DNA of 64,000 bases from Sphingobacterium sp. HMA12. GTDB lineage: Bacteria; Bacteroidota; Bacteroidia; Sphingobacteriales; Sphingobacteriaceae. The notes beneath the pieces were generated by a model. It had not been told where the DNA came from. It worked only from the letters and a program-made list of their open reading frames with translations, and ran no database searches. A program made the translations under genes and the position numbers. Location: positions 682,001-746,000 of the forward strand of contig NZ_BEYR01000001.1 in assembly GCF_002933815.1 (NCBI RefSeq), in the 5' to 3' direction. Numbering within the stretch: position 1 is the stretch's first letter; every line of letters starts with the position of its first letter. Positions 8,486 through 16,706 of this stretch are shown piece after piece.

Positions 8486-8598
8486 AAATGATGAGGCTTT
8501 CAAAAATCTTCATTTCACTACAGGAATTAAATTTTAGTAAATTAGGCAAACCTCATCAAAAATTATCAATCGTTGGAAACTTTACTGTCTTAAATTAA
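8486..8598 (+). pseudogene. 3' remnant of a MANQF-type beta-helix cassette gene
   Basis: With two frameshifts the region reads FKNLHFTTGIKF, ANLIKNYQSL, NFTVLN-stop. The intact counterpart at the end of the 36019-37787 gene reads FKDCTVGTEINTNLITNYQS then LGNFTV-stop. At the DNA level the stretch at 8561-8589 is nearly identical to the corresponding 3' end at about 37753-37783. It is therefore a broken C-terminal end of the same tailspike-like family, 20 kb upstream of the main array. Confidence 0.65.
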
Positions 8599-9030
8599 AC
8601 GATACAAACGGGTACTTATAGTCATCACATTCGTGATATCTCAGTGTTTATACAGATTCTGCTTTGTTTGGCGCGGTCGTAGGCCTTGTTCAGGAGGTAA
8701 CACGCGTAGCCTACGTCTCTATATGAGCCATTGCAAATTCACATGGACTGTAATAAATTCTTTTATTGTGTGTGAAGTTTTCCATTGTATTGATTCAAGG
8801 ATAGAATTAGAATATAGTTTATCAAACTTAATTAACATTTGCTTAAAATTCAAGTTCACGATGTGGAACAAGCGGATTAATATACGATTGTTTATATACG
8901 TTAGCAACAATGAATAAAAAGTGATGGGATGCTTATATTTTCTTACATCTTCCTTCCTGGAAGGGATAGGGGAGGTTCATGTTTTTGTCAGATGGGTTAT
9001 AATTATTCATAAAAAACATTAAATAAAATT
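8599..9030. other. Intergenic, nothing recognised
   Basis: About 430 bp of AT-rich sequence. Short open frames on both strands have no recognisable features. The last 60 bp lead into the ArsR promoter. Confidence 0.4.
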
Positions 9031-9034
9031 GTGC

Positions 9035-9072
9035 AACCAAATGGTTTTATTATTTTTGACAACCAAATGGTT
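9035..9072. promoter_or_regulatory. Promoter with duplicated ArsR operator
   Basis: AACCAAATGGTT occurs twice (9035-9046 and 9061-9072), 26 bp apart. TATTTTTG (9051-9058) between them matches the TAnnTTTG -7 box. The second site covers the expected transcription start and ends six bases before the ATG. This is the layout expected for repression by the ArsR protein encoded next. Confidence 0.7.
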
Positions 9073-9077
9073 GTATT

Positions 9078-9404
9078 ATGATAGAACGTAGAGACATTTT
9101 TCAAGCAATTGCTGATCCTACCAGAAGAATGATTATTCAAAAACTTTCAGGTGGAGCATTAAACATTGGCCAAATCGTAGAGGATTCTGGAATTAGTAGA
9201 CAGGGGATTGCCAAGCACCTCAGGGTGTTACAGCAATGTGAAATGATTACACTTACTCAAAAAGGTAGGGAGCAAATTTGTGAAGCGCGATTGGAACAAT
9301 TAGATAAGGTGGTTGAATGGGTCAATGAGTCGCGTAAACTTTGGAATCAACGCCTTGTAAAATTAGATAGATTTTTAGAAGAAACCAAAAAACAGAAGAT
9401 ATGA
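9078..9404 (+). CDS. ArsR-family winged-helix repressor
   Basis: 108 residues with the ArsR core: FQAIADPTRRMIIQKLSGGA, then the recognition helix region SGISRQGIAKHLRVLQQCEM. No CxC or other metal-binding cysteine pair is present apart from isolated Cys, so a metal sensor is unlikely. Regulators paired with AHSA1/SRPBCC proteins are usually of this metal-independent class. The stop codon overlaps the next start (ATGA), which indicates translational coupling. The duplicated operator upstream suggests autoregulation. Confidence 0.9.
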   Translation: MIERRDIFQAIADPTRRMIIQKLSGGALNIGQIVEDSGISRQGIAKHLRVLQQCEMITLTQKGREQICEARLEQLDKVVEWVNESRKLWNQRLVKLDRFLEETKKQKI

Positions 9405-9889
9405 AATCACAAGACAAAGAATTGATAATTACCCATTTATTTGATGATGAAATTGAAGTGGTTTTTGATGCATGGACCAATCCTGAAAAGCTTAAACATT
9501 GGTATGCGCCAGACGGATGTACGATCAACTTTAGATTCATTGAAGTTCATGAAGGCGGTCAGTTTCATTATTGCATTCAAAGTCCTATACATGGCACTGC
9601 CTGGATTATTGGTACTTATTTACAAATCGTTCCATTAGAAAAGCTCGTTTTTACAATACAACTATCTAATGAAAACGGAGATCTATTAGATCAATCGGGA
9701 AAGAATGGGCAACAAGGGTGGCCAGAGAAGATCCTAACTACAGTTAAATTTAAATCCATTGGTGATCAAACCGAAGTTACCATTCACGAAACTGTATCAG
9801 AGGCTGAATCCAAGAAAACAGGCGCTTATCAAGGTTGGATCGAGATGTTTAATAAGCTTAGTCGATACCTAACTAACCCTATTCAATAA
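9401..9889 (+). CDS. SRPBCC/AHSA1-family (START-like) protein
   Basis: 162 residues overlapping the ArsR gene by 4 bp. It has the SRPBCC ligand-cavity pattern: FDDEIEVVFDAWTNPEKLKH followed by WYAPDGCTINF, GGQFHYCIQSPIHGTAWIIG, and the C-terminal helix GAYQGWIEMFNKLSRYL. Such proteins bind hydrophobic ligands. ArsR-AHSA1 pairs are common stress-responsive units, but their biochemical role is poorly known. Confidence 0.88.
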   Translation: MKSQDKELIITHLFDDEIEVVFDAWTNPEKLKHWYAPDGCTINFRFIEVHEGGQFHYCIQSPIHGTAWIIGTYLQIVPLEKLVFTIQLSNENGDLLDQSGKNGQQGWPEKILTTVKFKSIGDQTEVTIHETVSEAESKKTGAYQGWIEMFNKLSRYLTNPIQ

Positions 9890-9906
9890 ATACTAAATGT
9901 AATCCT

Positions 9907-10482
9907 ATGAGAAAGATAATTTCCTTTATGCACATTTCGCTTGACGGATTTGTAGCAGGAGTAAATGGTGAGCTTAACTGGGCTATGGTCGGCGAAGAAA
10001 TTTTTAGTCATGTAAGCAAACGCATAAGCAAAAGTGACACTGCTCTTTATGGACGAGTAACTTATCGAATGATGGAAGAATATTGGCCAACTATAAGTGA
10101 TCAGCCAACAGCAACAAAACTTGAAGTTAACCATGCGAATTGGTACGCAAAAGTTCATAAGGTTGTTCTGTCAACAACAATTGCCAATGAGCCGTCCGAG
10201 AACACTGAAATTATCAGTGACAACCTCGTTGAAAGAATTAATGAAATCAAACAGCAGCGAGGGGAAGACATTTTGATATTTGGTAGTCCTACAACGACAC
10301 AGTCACTTATGAAACTGAACTTAATCGATGGCTATTGGCTTTTTGTGAATCCGATTGTTCTCGGCAAGGGAATTCGATTGTTTTCCGATATCGAAGAGAA
10401 AATAAAATTAGAACTACTAAATTCCCGACAATTTAATTGTGGGGTTACTGAATTGAATTATATGGTTGAAAAATCTGTCTAA
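9907..10482 (+). CDS. Dihydrofolate-reductase-like (RibD C-terminal) oxidoreductase
   Basis: 191 residues, 17 bp after the AHSA1 gene. It starts MRKIISFMHISLDGFVAGVN. DTALYGRVTYRMMEEYWP, DILIFGSPTTTQSLMKLNLI and FVNPIVLGKGIRLF follow the DHFR-like RibD_C fold found in YwjB/YyaP proteins, which bind NADPH. It forms an operon with the ArsR and AHSA1 genes. The substrate is unknown. This three-gene order recurs in Bacteroidota as a small accessory unit (family knowledge). Confidence 0.85.
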   Translation: MRKIISFMHISLDGFVAGVNGELNWAMVGEEIFSHVSKRISKSDTALYGRVTYRMMEEYWPTISDQPTATKLEVNHANWYAKVHKVVLSTTIANEPSENTEIISDNLVERINEIKQQRGEDILIFGSPTTTQSLMKLNLIDGYWLFVNPIVLGKGIRLFSDIEEKIKLELLNSRQFNCGVTELNYMVEKSV

Positions 10483-10544
10483 ACAATCTTAAAATTTCAT
10501 TGATTTAGTGAAGTTTTAAGCATTGCTAATAAATTTTATTTGAT

Positions 10545-10588
10545 AATCCATTCTCTGTATAAACATATAAAGGAGAATGGATTTTTAA
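10545..10588 (+). terminator. Terminator hairpin
   Basis: AATCCATTCTC pairs exactly with GAGAATGGATT, followed by TTTTAATTTTT. It lies 60 bp after the DHFR-like gene and closes the ArsR operon. Confidence 0.7.
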
Positions 10589-10763
10589 TTTTTCAAACTA
10601 TAAGTTATGATCACTGGAAATTTCTATGGATATTGATGCTTATTGCAAGACCATTAATTTGATTACAAGAAAGATAATGTTAAATCTTATAAAATGATTA
10701 AAAAGGATGACCTCTCCCCAAAAAACTGGAGCAATTAAAAGTAGAGAATTCGGGCTTGAATTA

Positions 10764-11858
10764 CTACCCTTCAGACATTGCTAAGGTGAGGTTAGTCGTA
10801 AATTGTAGGCCAGTGGTTGTCAGCGCCTTTATTGTCATCTTATAGCTACCAGCTTTTAAGCTGTCGCTTTTTTTCACGGAAACTGCACCTGTTTGGGTAT
10901 TTACACTAAACAGCTTTTCGCTATCAGCAAATGCACTTCCATCTTTTTGTATTGAAACCAGTTCAAATGTAGATTTATATTTTTCCGGATATAATGTTGG
11001 AGCCGCAGAGGCATAACCATTTGAAAGACCGATATGTATCAGGCTAAAGTCGATCGTAAGGTTTAGATCAGGATAATATTGTCCAAACAAAAATTTAATC
11101 TGTGGGATCAGAATGACCCTAAAAGTGGTGGAAGCGACAGGAAAGCCATCTTTCCTCAGTTCGGGAGTCAGCTCGAACGACGTTTCAGCTTTCTTTTCCG
11201 GATCGCCAGCATCTTTTGATAACTTGATATGCGTACCCGATACTGAAGCAATATTTTCCTGTCCATCTTCTTTTTTCAAATGAAAGCTGGTACCAGCAAT
11301 CGGCAGACCAAGTGGATCTATTTCAAAATCAGTAGATTGGTCATTATACAGTACATAAGAATAAGGTAACTCGTTGCCGTCTTTTAAACCTTTAATAGCA
11401 ATAGATCCAGCTGTTACCTTTATCGAAAAACTTTCCTTTGCTACCACAGTACCATGAGATTCTTTGGCTATTACAGAGACTTTATATTCATCGGGAATCC
11501 GTGTGCTGCTGGATTGAGCTCCATTTGGATAGAGAAATGCACTGTTAATCTGGATACTTTGTTTTTTGCTGTCAAATTTAATAGCCTGGTTCAATTTATC
11601 ACTGAGTTTACTCCCATTTCCCAAATTGATTTCAGCCGTTTGAGAAAAGTCAAAGCTGAATACAAGTCCTGTATTTGTAGAAAGGTCTTTCGGTAGATTA
11701 ATTTCCTGTGTTTCGCCGTAGCGGAGGCTGACCTGTGAAGGTAACGAAAGCGAGATTTCAGTAGGCGTAGGAGCTGTCTCTTTTTTACAGGATGATGCAG
11801 CGCCGAGCACTAGGATCAGTGCTCCCGCAATAAGGATTTGCTTGTTGATGTATTTCAT
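10764..11858 (-). CDS. Surface/periplasmic lipoprotein next to TonB receptor
   Basis: 364 residues with a lipoprotein signal (hydrophobic stretch then AASSCKKE, with the lipobox Cys). The mature part is beta-rich and contains motifs like LFSVNTQTGAVSVKKSDSLK and AGSYKMTIKALTTTG, as in cadherin/Ig-like repeat lipoproteins of Bacteroidota outer membranes. It is transcribed divergently from the TonB-dependent receptor at 11968. The pair probably acts together at the outer membrane, the lipoprotein capturing or helping to bind the receptor's ligand (inference). Confidence 0.7.
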   Translation of the reverse strand: MKYINKQILIAGALILVLGAASSCKKETAPTPTEISLSLPSQVSLRYGETQEINLPKDLSTNTGLVFSFDFSQTAEINLGNGSKLSDKLNQAIKFDSKKQSIQINSAFLYPNGAQSSSTRIPDEYKVSVIAKESHGTVVAKESFSIKVTAGSIAIKGLKDGNELPYSYVLYNDQSTDFEIDPLGLPIAGTSFHLKKEDGQENIASVSGTHIKLSKDAGDPEKKAETSFELTPELRKDGFPVASTTFRVILIPQIKFLFGQYYPDLNLTIDFSLIHIGLSNGYASAAPTLYPEKYKSTFELVSIQKDGSAFADSEKLFSVNTQTGAVSVKKSDSLKAGSYKMTIKALTTTGLQFTTNLTLAMSEG

Positions 11859-11892
11859 AACGTGTAAAATTTTGACGAAGGTAATGATTGTA

Positions 11893-11924
11893 AATTATTA
11901 ATGCAACAATATTGCAATTACTAT
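11893..11924. promoter_or_regulatory. Palindrome in divergent promoter, candidate Fur/Zur-type box
   Basis: TGCAACAATATTGCA has 5-bp perfect arms, extended imperfectly by AT-rich flanks to about 25 bp. It is centred between the lipoprotein and the ZnuD-like receptor. An AT-rich palindrome of this size fits a Fur/Zur-class metal regulator, but the sequence alone does not identify the regulator. Confidence 0.4.
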
Positions 11925-11967
11925 TTTCTTTTCTATTTTTGCAGCTCAAACAGGAATACATTACACG

Positions 11968-14361
11968 ATGTTACAGTATCAGAATAAATTATTTTTAGTA
12001 TCTCTGCTGATGTTATTGACAGCAAGCTCTACACATGCGCAGACCAAATCAACTGTCGACACATTGCGCATTATCGAGTTGCCCACAGCAGTAGCAATAG
12101 GCCTTGTGCCAGGCTATGGGCAAAAGACAAGGTTGGATCGTAAACAGCTTGATCGTATACAGGCGCAAACCACCGGCGAAACGTTGAGCCATATTTCTGG
12201 GATACAAAATGCTTCTTTTGGCCCCAATTCGGGGATTCCAATGATACGCAGTTTAAGTGGTAGCAGGGTAAGTATGCTGTCCAATGGTCTTTCGGTCAAT
12301 GATTTATCGGGAATAAGCCCAAATCTCAACCCAAATTTTGATATGGATAATCTACGAGAAATAGAAGTGTACAAGGGAGCAGCAAGCGTATTATTTGGTG
12401 GAAAGGCGATTGGTGGAGCTGTCAATCTCAGCGACAACAGCATTCCGATTACCCGTTTACAAAGAGGGATTTCAGGCCAGGCCAGTGCAGAATTGGGAAC
12501 CAATAGTGGAAATAGGCAGTCGCTGGCCTTCAATACAAACATGGGCAAGTACTGGGTAGGGCATATTGGCGCAATGAGACTCACACACGGAGACCTCAAG
12601 ATCCCCGGTAATCCAAAAGCACCGATTGCTTATGATCCAAAGATAGATCATTTAACTGCCGCGATGGCGCAGGTAAATGTCGACCGTGAAACGATTAGGA
12701 ATCTAACGCTCTATCCCTATCTGAGCCAGTTTGTACTCGATAATATGGCAGATCCAAAGTGGGGCCTATCCGAGGCTGATTTATATACTTTTGACAATTA
12801 TTCCTTTATCAATGGGGTAAAGGTACTGAATCCTCAAAATGAAAAATATGTCGCTGGACAGGATCCCAATACGCCCCTGTATACTGAAGTAGTACATGGA
12901 ATCACGGACTATGTCCCCGTCAAGCGAGGAGTTATGCCCAATAGCCATGCCGAGAGACGATCTGTCAACGCAGGAGCCAGTTATATCAGGGACAACTTTC
13001 GGGTAGGACTGGGCCTTTATGCTCTTGAGAGTTATTATGGTATCCCCGGTTTTGCACAGCGTAACAAGCCTGTGCATAGTCATACCACGGTTTGGACCCC
13101 GATATATGAAGCGATCAATACCCGCACATATTCGTATGCCTGGCAATTAGAATCTGCTTTTAAACCCAAAACACAGTTGATCCCGGAGATTAAATTTAGC
13201 TATAGAGGTGAACTATCTGATGATCGGGAGATTTTAGGCAGCTATCGTGTCAATAAGCTTGATAGCGAGCGGCATGCGGTTCGATCGGAGATAACCCAAC
13301 AATTCGCTCGTTTTTGGTCTGGGGTGAGCGGATTTGATTTTTCATTTGTAGCTTTGGAGGGCGAGGGCGATCGGCGTTATATTCCCAATAATTTAAGTCG
13401 GGAGGGCGGTATCTTTACCTTGCAGACAATAGATCTTCATCCACTTGCGCTTCATTTAGGTTACCGACATGACTGGGTTGCCCGACGCACATTGAGCGAT
13501 CCTGCATACCGGCGAAGCAGGGGACTGGCCGGAGGTAATCTTTCGGCCCGGGATTTTAGCTTAAATCATTTTTCGGGCGATATCAGCTATTCAATTTTTG
13601 ACATTGCCTATTTACAAGCTAAATTTTCACATGCAGAACGTGCTCCGGGGGTCAATGAACTTTATGCTGGAAATGACCATTTTGCGATCTTAGTGGAAGA
13701 AAATGGAGATGATCGACTTGACAAGGAAAGCTCAGATTCCTATGAGTTATCTGGGGGGATAAAACATGGCGGATTAAAATTGTCCGCGACTCATTACCGC
13801 AGTTTTTTTAAAAATTATCTCTATTTGGCCCATACCGGCATTTCCCGTTCTGGCGGCTTTTTGGTCAAGGAATGGCGTGGATCAGACACCGAGATTCAGG
13901 GCTGGGAGGTAGAGGGGGGCTATACGTATGTATGGGCAGCAGATCGTCATGTAGAGTTAAATGCTTTCGCCGATCTGGTCAAAAATATAAATACATCGGA
14001 TGATAGCATGCGCAAATGGGCCGAAGGAGACTATATGCCCAACCTACCGACCAGTAGATATGGGATATCTATTGCACTGCAATATAAGAGGTTTTCTGGG
14101 AACGCCAATTTCGACCGCTATCTGAGACAACGTTATTTAGGCAAAAATATCAATGTTGAACCGGCTATGCCCGCTTATTCCTTGCTATCAGGACAATTGG
14201 GTTACAAGGTGAATATAAAACGATATGAATTTGTCTATTATATTTCAGGAAATAATCTATTGAATGTAGAAGCACGCCCGCAAAATTCCATACTCAAATA
14301 TCTTGCACCCCTTCCGGGACGAAATCTTTCCATCGGATTGAAGCTATCGCTAAATAATTAA
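11968..14361 (+). CDS. TonB-dependent outer membrane receptor, ZnuD-like
   Basis: 797 residues with a signal peptide ending in STHAQ and no carboxypeptidase-like N-terminal extension. The plug domain (about 45-160) includes GIPMIRSLSGSRVSMLSNGL, then NLREIEVYKGAASVLFGGKA and IGGAVN. The ~600-residue barrel includes HAERAPGVNELYAGNDHFAI, a pattern seen in ZnuD-type zinc and related metal receptors (family knowledge). His-rich external segments such as KPVHSHTTVW also fit metal binding. It probably imports a metal complex across the outer membrane. The palindrome upstream may be its metal-responsive operator. Confidence 0.85.
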   Translation: MLQYQNKLFLVSLLMLLTASSTHAQTKSTVDTLRIIELPTAVAIGLVPGYGQKTRLDRKQLDRIQAQTTGETLSHISGIQNASFGPNSGIPMIRSLSGSRVSMLSNGLSVNDLSGISPNLNPNFDMDNLREIEVYKGAASVLFGGKAIGGAVNLSDNSIPITRLQRGISGQASAELGTNSGNRQSLAFNTNMGKYWVGHIGAMRLTHGDLKIPGNPKAPIAYDPKIDHLTAAMAQVNVDRETIRNLTLYPYLSQFVLDNMADPKWGLSEADLYTFDNYSFINGVKVLNPQNEKYVAGQDPNTPLYTEVVHGITDYVPVKRGVMPNSHAERRSVNAGASYIRDNFRVGLGLYALESYYGIPGFAQRNKPVHSHTTVWTPIYEAINTRTYSYAWQLESAFKPKTQLIPEIKFSYRGELSDDREILGSYRVNKLDSERHAVRSEITQQFARFWSGVSGFDFSFVALEGEGDRRYIPNNLSREGGIFTLQTIDLHPLALHLGYRHDWVARRTLSDPAYRRSRGLAGGNLSARDFSLNHFSGDISYSIFDIAYLQAKFSHAERAPGVNELYAGNDHFAILVEENGDDRLDKESSDSYELSGGIKHGGLKLSATHYRSFFKNYLYLAHTGISRSGGFLVKEWRGSDTEIQGWEVEGGYTYVWAADRHVELNAFADLVKNINTSDDSMRKWAEGDYMPNLPTSRYGISIALQYKRFSGNANFDRYLRQRYLGKNINVEPAMPAYSLLSGQLGYKVNIKRYEFVYYISGNNLLNVEARPQNSILKYLAPLPGRNLSIGLKLSLNN

Positions 14362-14486
14362 ACGTTGAATTGTTGCGGATAGTTGTATTCTATACATAAA
14401 ATGGTGTAAGAAGGAAAGCAATTCCATCATTATTTCGTTGCCGAAATGAATGGAGAGCTAATGTGAGAACGATAGCTACAACAAGA

Positions 14487-14720
14487 TTACCGACTAAGTA
14501 ATTGTTGTAATAGCTGGAAATTTTCATCATCAAAACAAACTATTGTAATTCGTTTGATTGTTGTATTTGATTCAAGAAACTGATTTATCGCGTTCATCGT
14601 TATTTGGGCAGCCAATTCCTTAGGGAACCTGTATATTCCTGTGCTGATATTCGGAAAAGCAATTGTTGTGCAGCTATTATCCACCGCCAGTCGCAGGGAG
14701 TTGAAGTAACAATTTGCTAG
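14487..14720 (-). pseudogene. Macro-domain (ADP-ribose binding) protein, 5'-truncated
   Basis: The minus-strand frame reads LANCYFNSLRLAVDN, then SCTTIAFPNISTGIYRFPKE and LAAQITMNAINQFLES. IAFPNISTGIY..FPKELAA is the second half of a YmdB-like macro domain that binds ADP-ribose. The N-terminal half is missing. The break at about 14720 adjoins a fragment of the MANQF cassette family on the opposite strand, so the gene was probably cut by the rearrangement that brought that fragment. Confidence 0.75.
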
Positions 14721-14724
14721 GAGG

Positions 14725-14958
14725 TTCTATGTTAATCCATTAACAGATCCAGATCCTGGGCCAAAAGATGGTGGAAGTGTAGTTATAGCGAGCGGTATTA
14801 AACTGGTTCATGATTTCAAAAAATTTATTCATGTTTCTTATTTTGGAATCATAGGAAACATGACCGCCGATTACACAGATGAAATTAAGAGCCTTTTAAT
14901 AGCGCAAGCCCAAAATACAATCTTTAAATTTAGTGGTAGTACTATTTTGACAGTTTAA
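14725..14958 (+). pseudogene. Fragment of a MANQF-type cassette head
   Basis: The frame reads FYVNPLTDPDPGPKDGGSVV, then IASGIKLVHDFKKFIHVSYF and about 35 further codons to a TAA at 14956. It aligns with residues ~50-90 of the intact heads, for example YYVDPLTDPDPGPEDGGSVI in the 58806 gene. The first 49 codons and the promoter module are absent, as is the beta-helix body. The break falls at the same point (after PAPIIY) where the truncated head at 33910 ends. Confidence 0.85.
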
Positions 14959-15423
14959 AGAAATATATTCGAGATTTTAGCTTCAGTATATCACTATTTT
15001 TCTCAATATTCATACAAATCGTCTCAAAATAATTTAATGCTTATTAGTGTGAAATATTTTTTATTTTATTTATACTGTTATTATATAATAAAGAAACGTG
15101 AAAGAAAATTTATAAATAAATTAATGTTATTTAATCAATTATAAGCTGTGTTTATTTAGCTTCTTAAAGAGTTGAATTGTCGCATCAATATTCCTTTAAT
15201 ATTTGGATATATATCAAATAAATCATTTGATATTGTATAAAGTTTATTTTGAACAAAAATCAACAACAGTCCAAAAGTATATATCTCAGGGCTATAATTA
15301 AAGGTGTAGGGTGGCTTTCAGTTAAATTATGGCGATCATTTTGACTTTTTGTTAACGGACACAGGGAAATCTATTTTGCAGTTTTTGTTTGGCGCATGAG
15401 TATGTATTATAAATATTTTCGAA
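14959..15423. other. AT-rich intergenic region, no gene seen
   Basis: 465 bp very rich in A and T, without a credible open frame. It presumably holds the promoter of the LytTR gene. Confidence 0.5.
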
Positions 15424-16119
15424 ATGTATAAAATTAATGTGATAATTATAGAGGATGAATTTCTCGCGCTAAAGAGATTGGAAAGTATGGTTGAAAGGGT
15501 TGAGTGGTTAATGCTATCAGGAAGTTATGGGAATTTAATAAGTGCAAAGGAAGTTTTAGAATCAGGGAATGTAAATTTAATGATCTCAAATATTCAAGCA
15601 CCAGGAAGTGAAATCCTGGAATTTTTGAGGTCATTATCCAGCCCTCCTTTTGTGATATTTGTTACCAATTATCGTGAATTCGCAGTTGATGGATATGAAC
15701 TCGATGTAGTAGATTATATTCTCAAACCATCACTAACGCTTGAGCGGTTCGAAAAAGCTATAAGCAAGGTCCGAAATTTGATCATTTCTAAACAGGAGAA
15801 ACAATTAGATCAAATTCTCAAATTTAAAGATGGGCACAAATCAATCTTTATCAATTCTGATCATATACTCTATATCAAAGCAATGGGAGACTATGCTCAG
15901 ATTATTACAAAAGATGAAAACCATACAGTTTCTACAACGCTTAAGGATCTTGAAAAACGGCTAAACGAGAATAGATTTATAAGGATCCATAAATCTCATA
16001 TTGTCAATGTAAACCAAATAAAGAGCGTTGAAGCTATTCAAGTGCGCTTAAAAAATAATTTCAAATTAGATATCGGTCTTAAATATAGGGCTAATTTATA
16101 CAGTATAATGGGCTTATAA
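15424..16119 (+). CDS. LytTR-family response regulator with atypical receiver
   Basis: 231 residues. Residues 1-120 form a CheY-like receiver with the acidic pair (VIIIEDE) and the conserved Lys (YILKPS), but the usual phospho-acceptor Asp is replaced: the strand reads NLMISNIQAPG, with Asn56 at the expected position. Residues ~135-231 are a LytTR DNA-binding domain (HILYIKAMGDYAQIITKDEN, FIRIHKSHIVNVNQIKSVE). No histidine kinase is adjacent. It may be regulated without phosphorylation or lock one state. It could control the secreted-peptide operon that starts 275 bp downstream (inference from position). Confidence 0.88.
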   Translation: MYKINVIIIEDEFLALKRLESMVERVEWLMLSGSYGNLISAKEVLESGNVNLMISNIQAPGSEILEFLRSLSSPPFVIFVTNYREFAVDGYELDVVDYILKPSLTLERFEKAISKVRNLIISKQEKQLDQILKFKDGHKSIFINSDHILYIKAMGDYAQIITKDENHTVSTTLKDLEKRLNENRFIRIHKSHIVNVNQIKSVEAIQVRLKNNFKLDIGLKYRANLYSIMGL

Positions 16120-16393
16120 GAGTCTACTGAAGTGGTACTATTGTATGAAGTGATTTATTACTGTTATTTCGAAAAAATATAAACCACTTCTGTTTTATAT
16201 GTTCTTGGAGGTAAACTCTTGTTTGGCTAAATCGTTTTTTATTCTTTTTGTCTTGAAAAAATATAAAAATACTATTTGAACCTAAAAAATATCTATTTCA
16301 TCGAAAATTATTGTTATTGTTGGGCTAGTGAAAAAACATAACGTTATATTAGAGTAGTTAATGTTTATTAATTCAATTTAAAATCATTTTATT

Positions 16394-16645
16394 ATGAACA
16401 AAAGAAAAATTATGAAAGCGGTTTTAGGAAGCCTTGCTGCAGTTACGATGTGTGTTGGATTTGCACAAAGTAATACACTTAAAAGTTCTTTGAGTCCGAA
16501 AGTTGCACGCGCAGCATTTGACGTTAGCTGTTACTGTGCTTTTTGGGGTGGTAATAATAACTGTGCAGCAAATAATGGAGGAAGTCAATGTGCTCCTGCA
16601 GGATCGTCAAGTTGTTCTTCTTACAATTCTAATTGTGAAGGTTAA
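16394..16645 (+). CDS. Small secreted Cys-rich peptide, NVEALA-like
   Basis: 83 residues. A basic start (MNKRKIMKAVLGSLAAVTMC) and hydrophobic core form a signal peptide that probably ends at FAQS. The mature part has six Cys spaced CxC-x8-C-x8-C-x7-C-x6-C in a Gly/Asn/Ser-rich chain ending NCEG. The SPKVARAAF segment before the first Cys is placed like the NVEALA motif of small Bacteroidota export peptides, which are also found next to 6-bladed beta-propeller lipoproteins. It is the first gene of the operon that continues with the propeller, DUF1573, signal peptidase and ligase genes. Its function is unknown. Confidence 0.8.
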   Translation: MNKRKIMKAVLGSLAAVTMCVGFAQSNTLKSSLSPKVARAAFDVSCYCAFWGGNNNCAANNGGSQCAPAGSSSCSSYNSNCEG

Positions 16646-16706
16646 GATTTTGAACTAATTCGAAGGTAAGAGGTGATTTAATTATTACCTCTTATTTTAT
16701 TATGAA

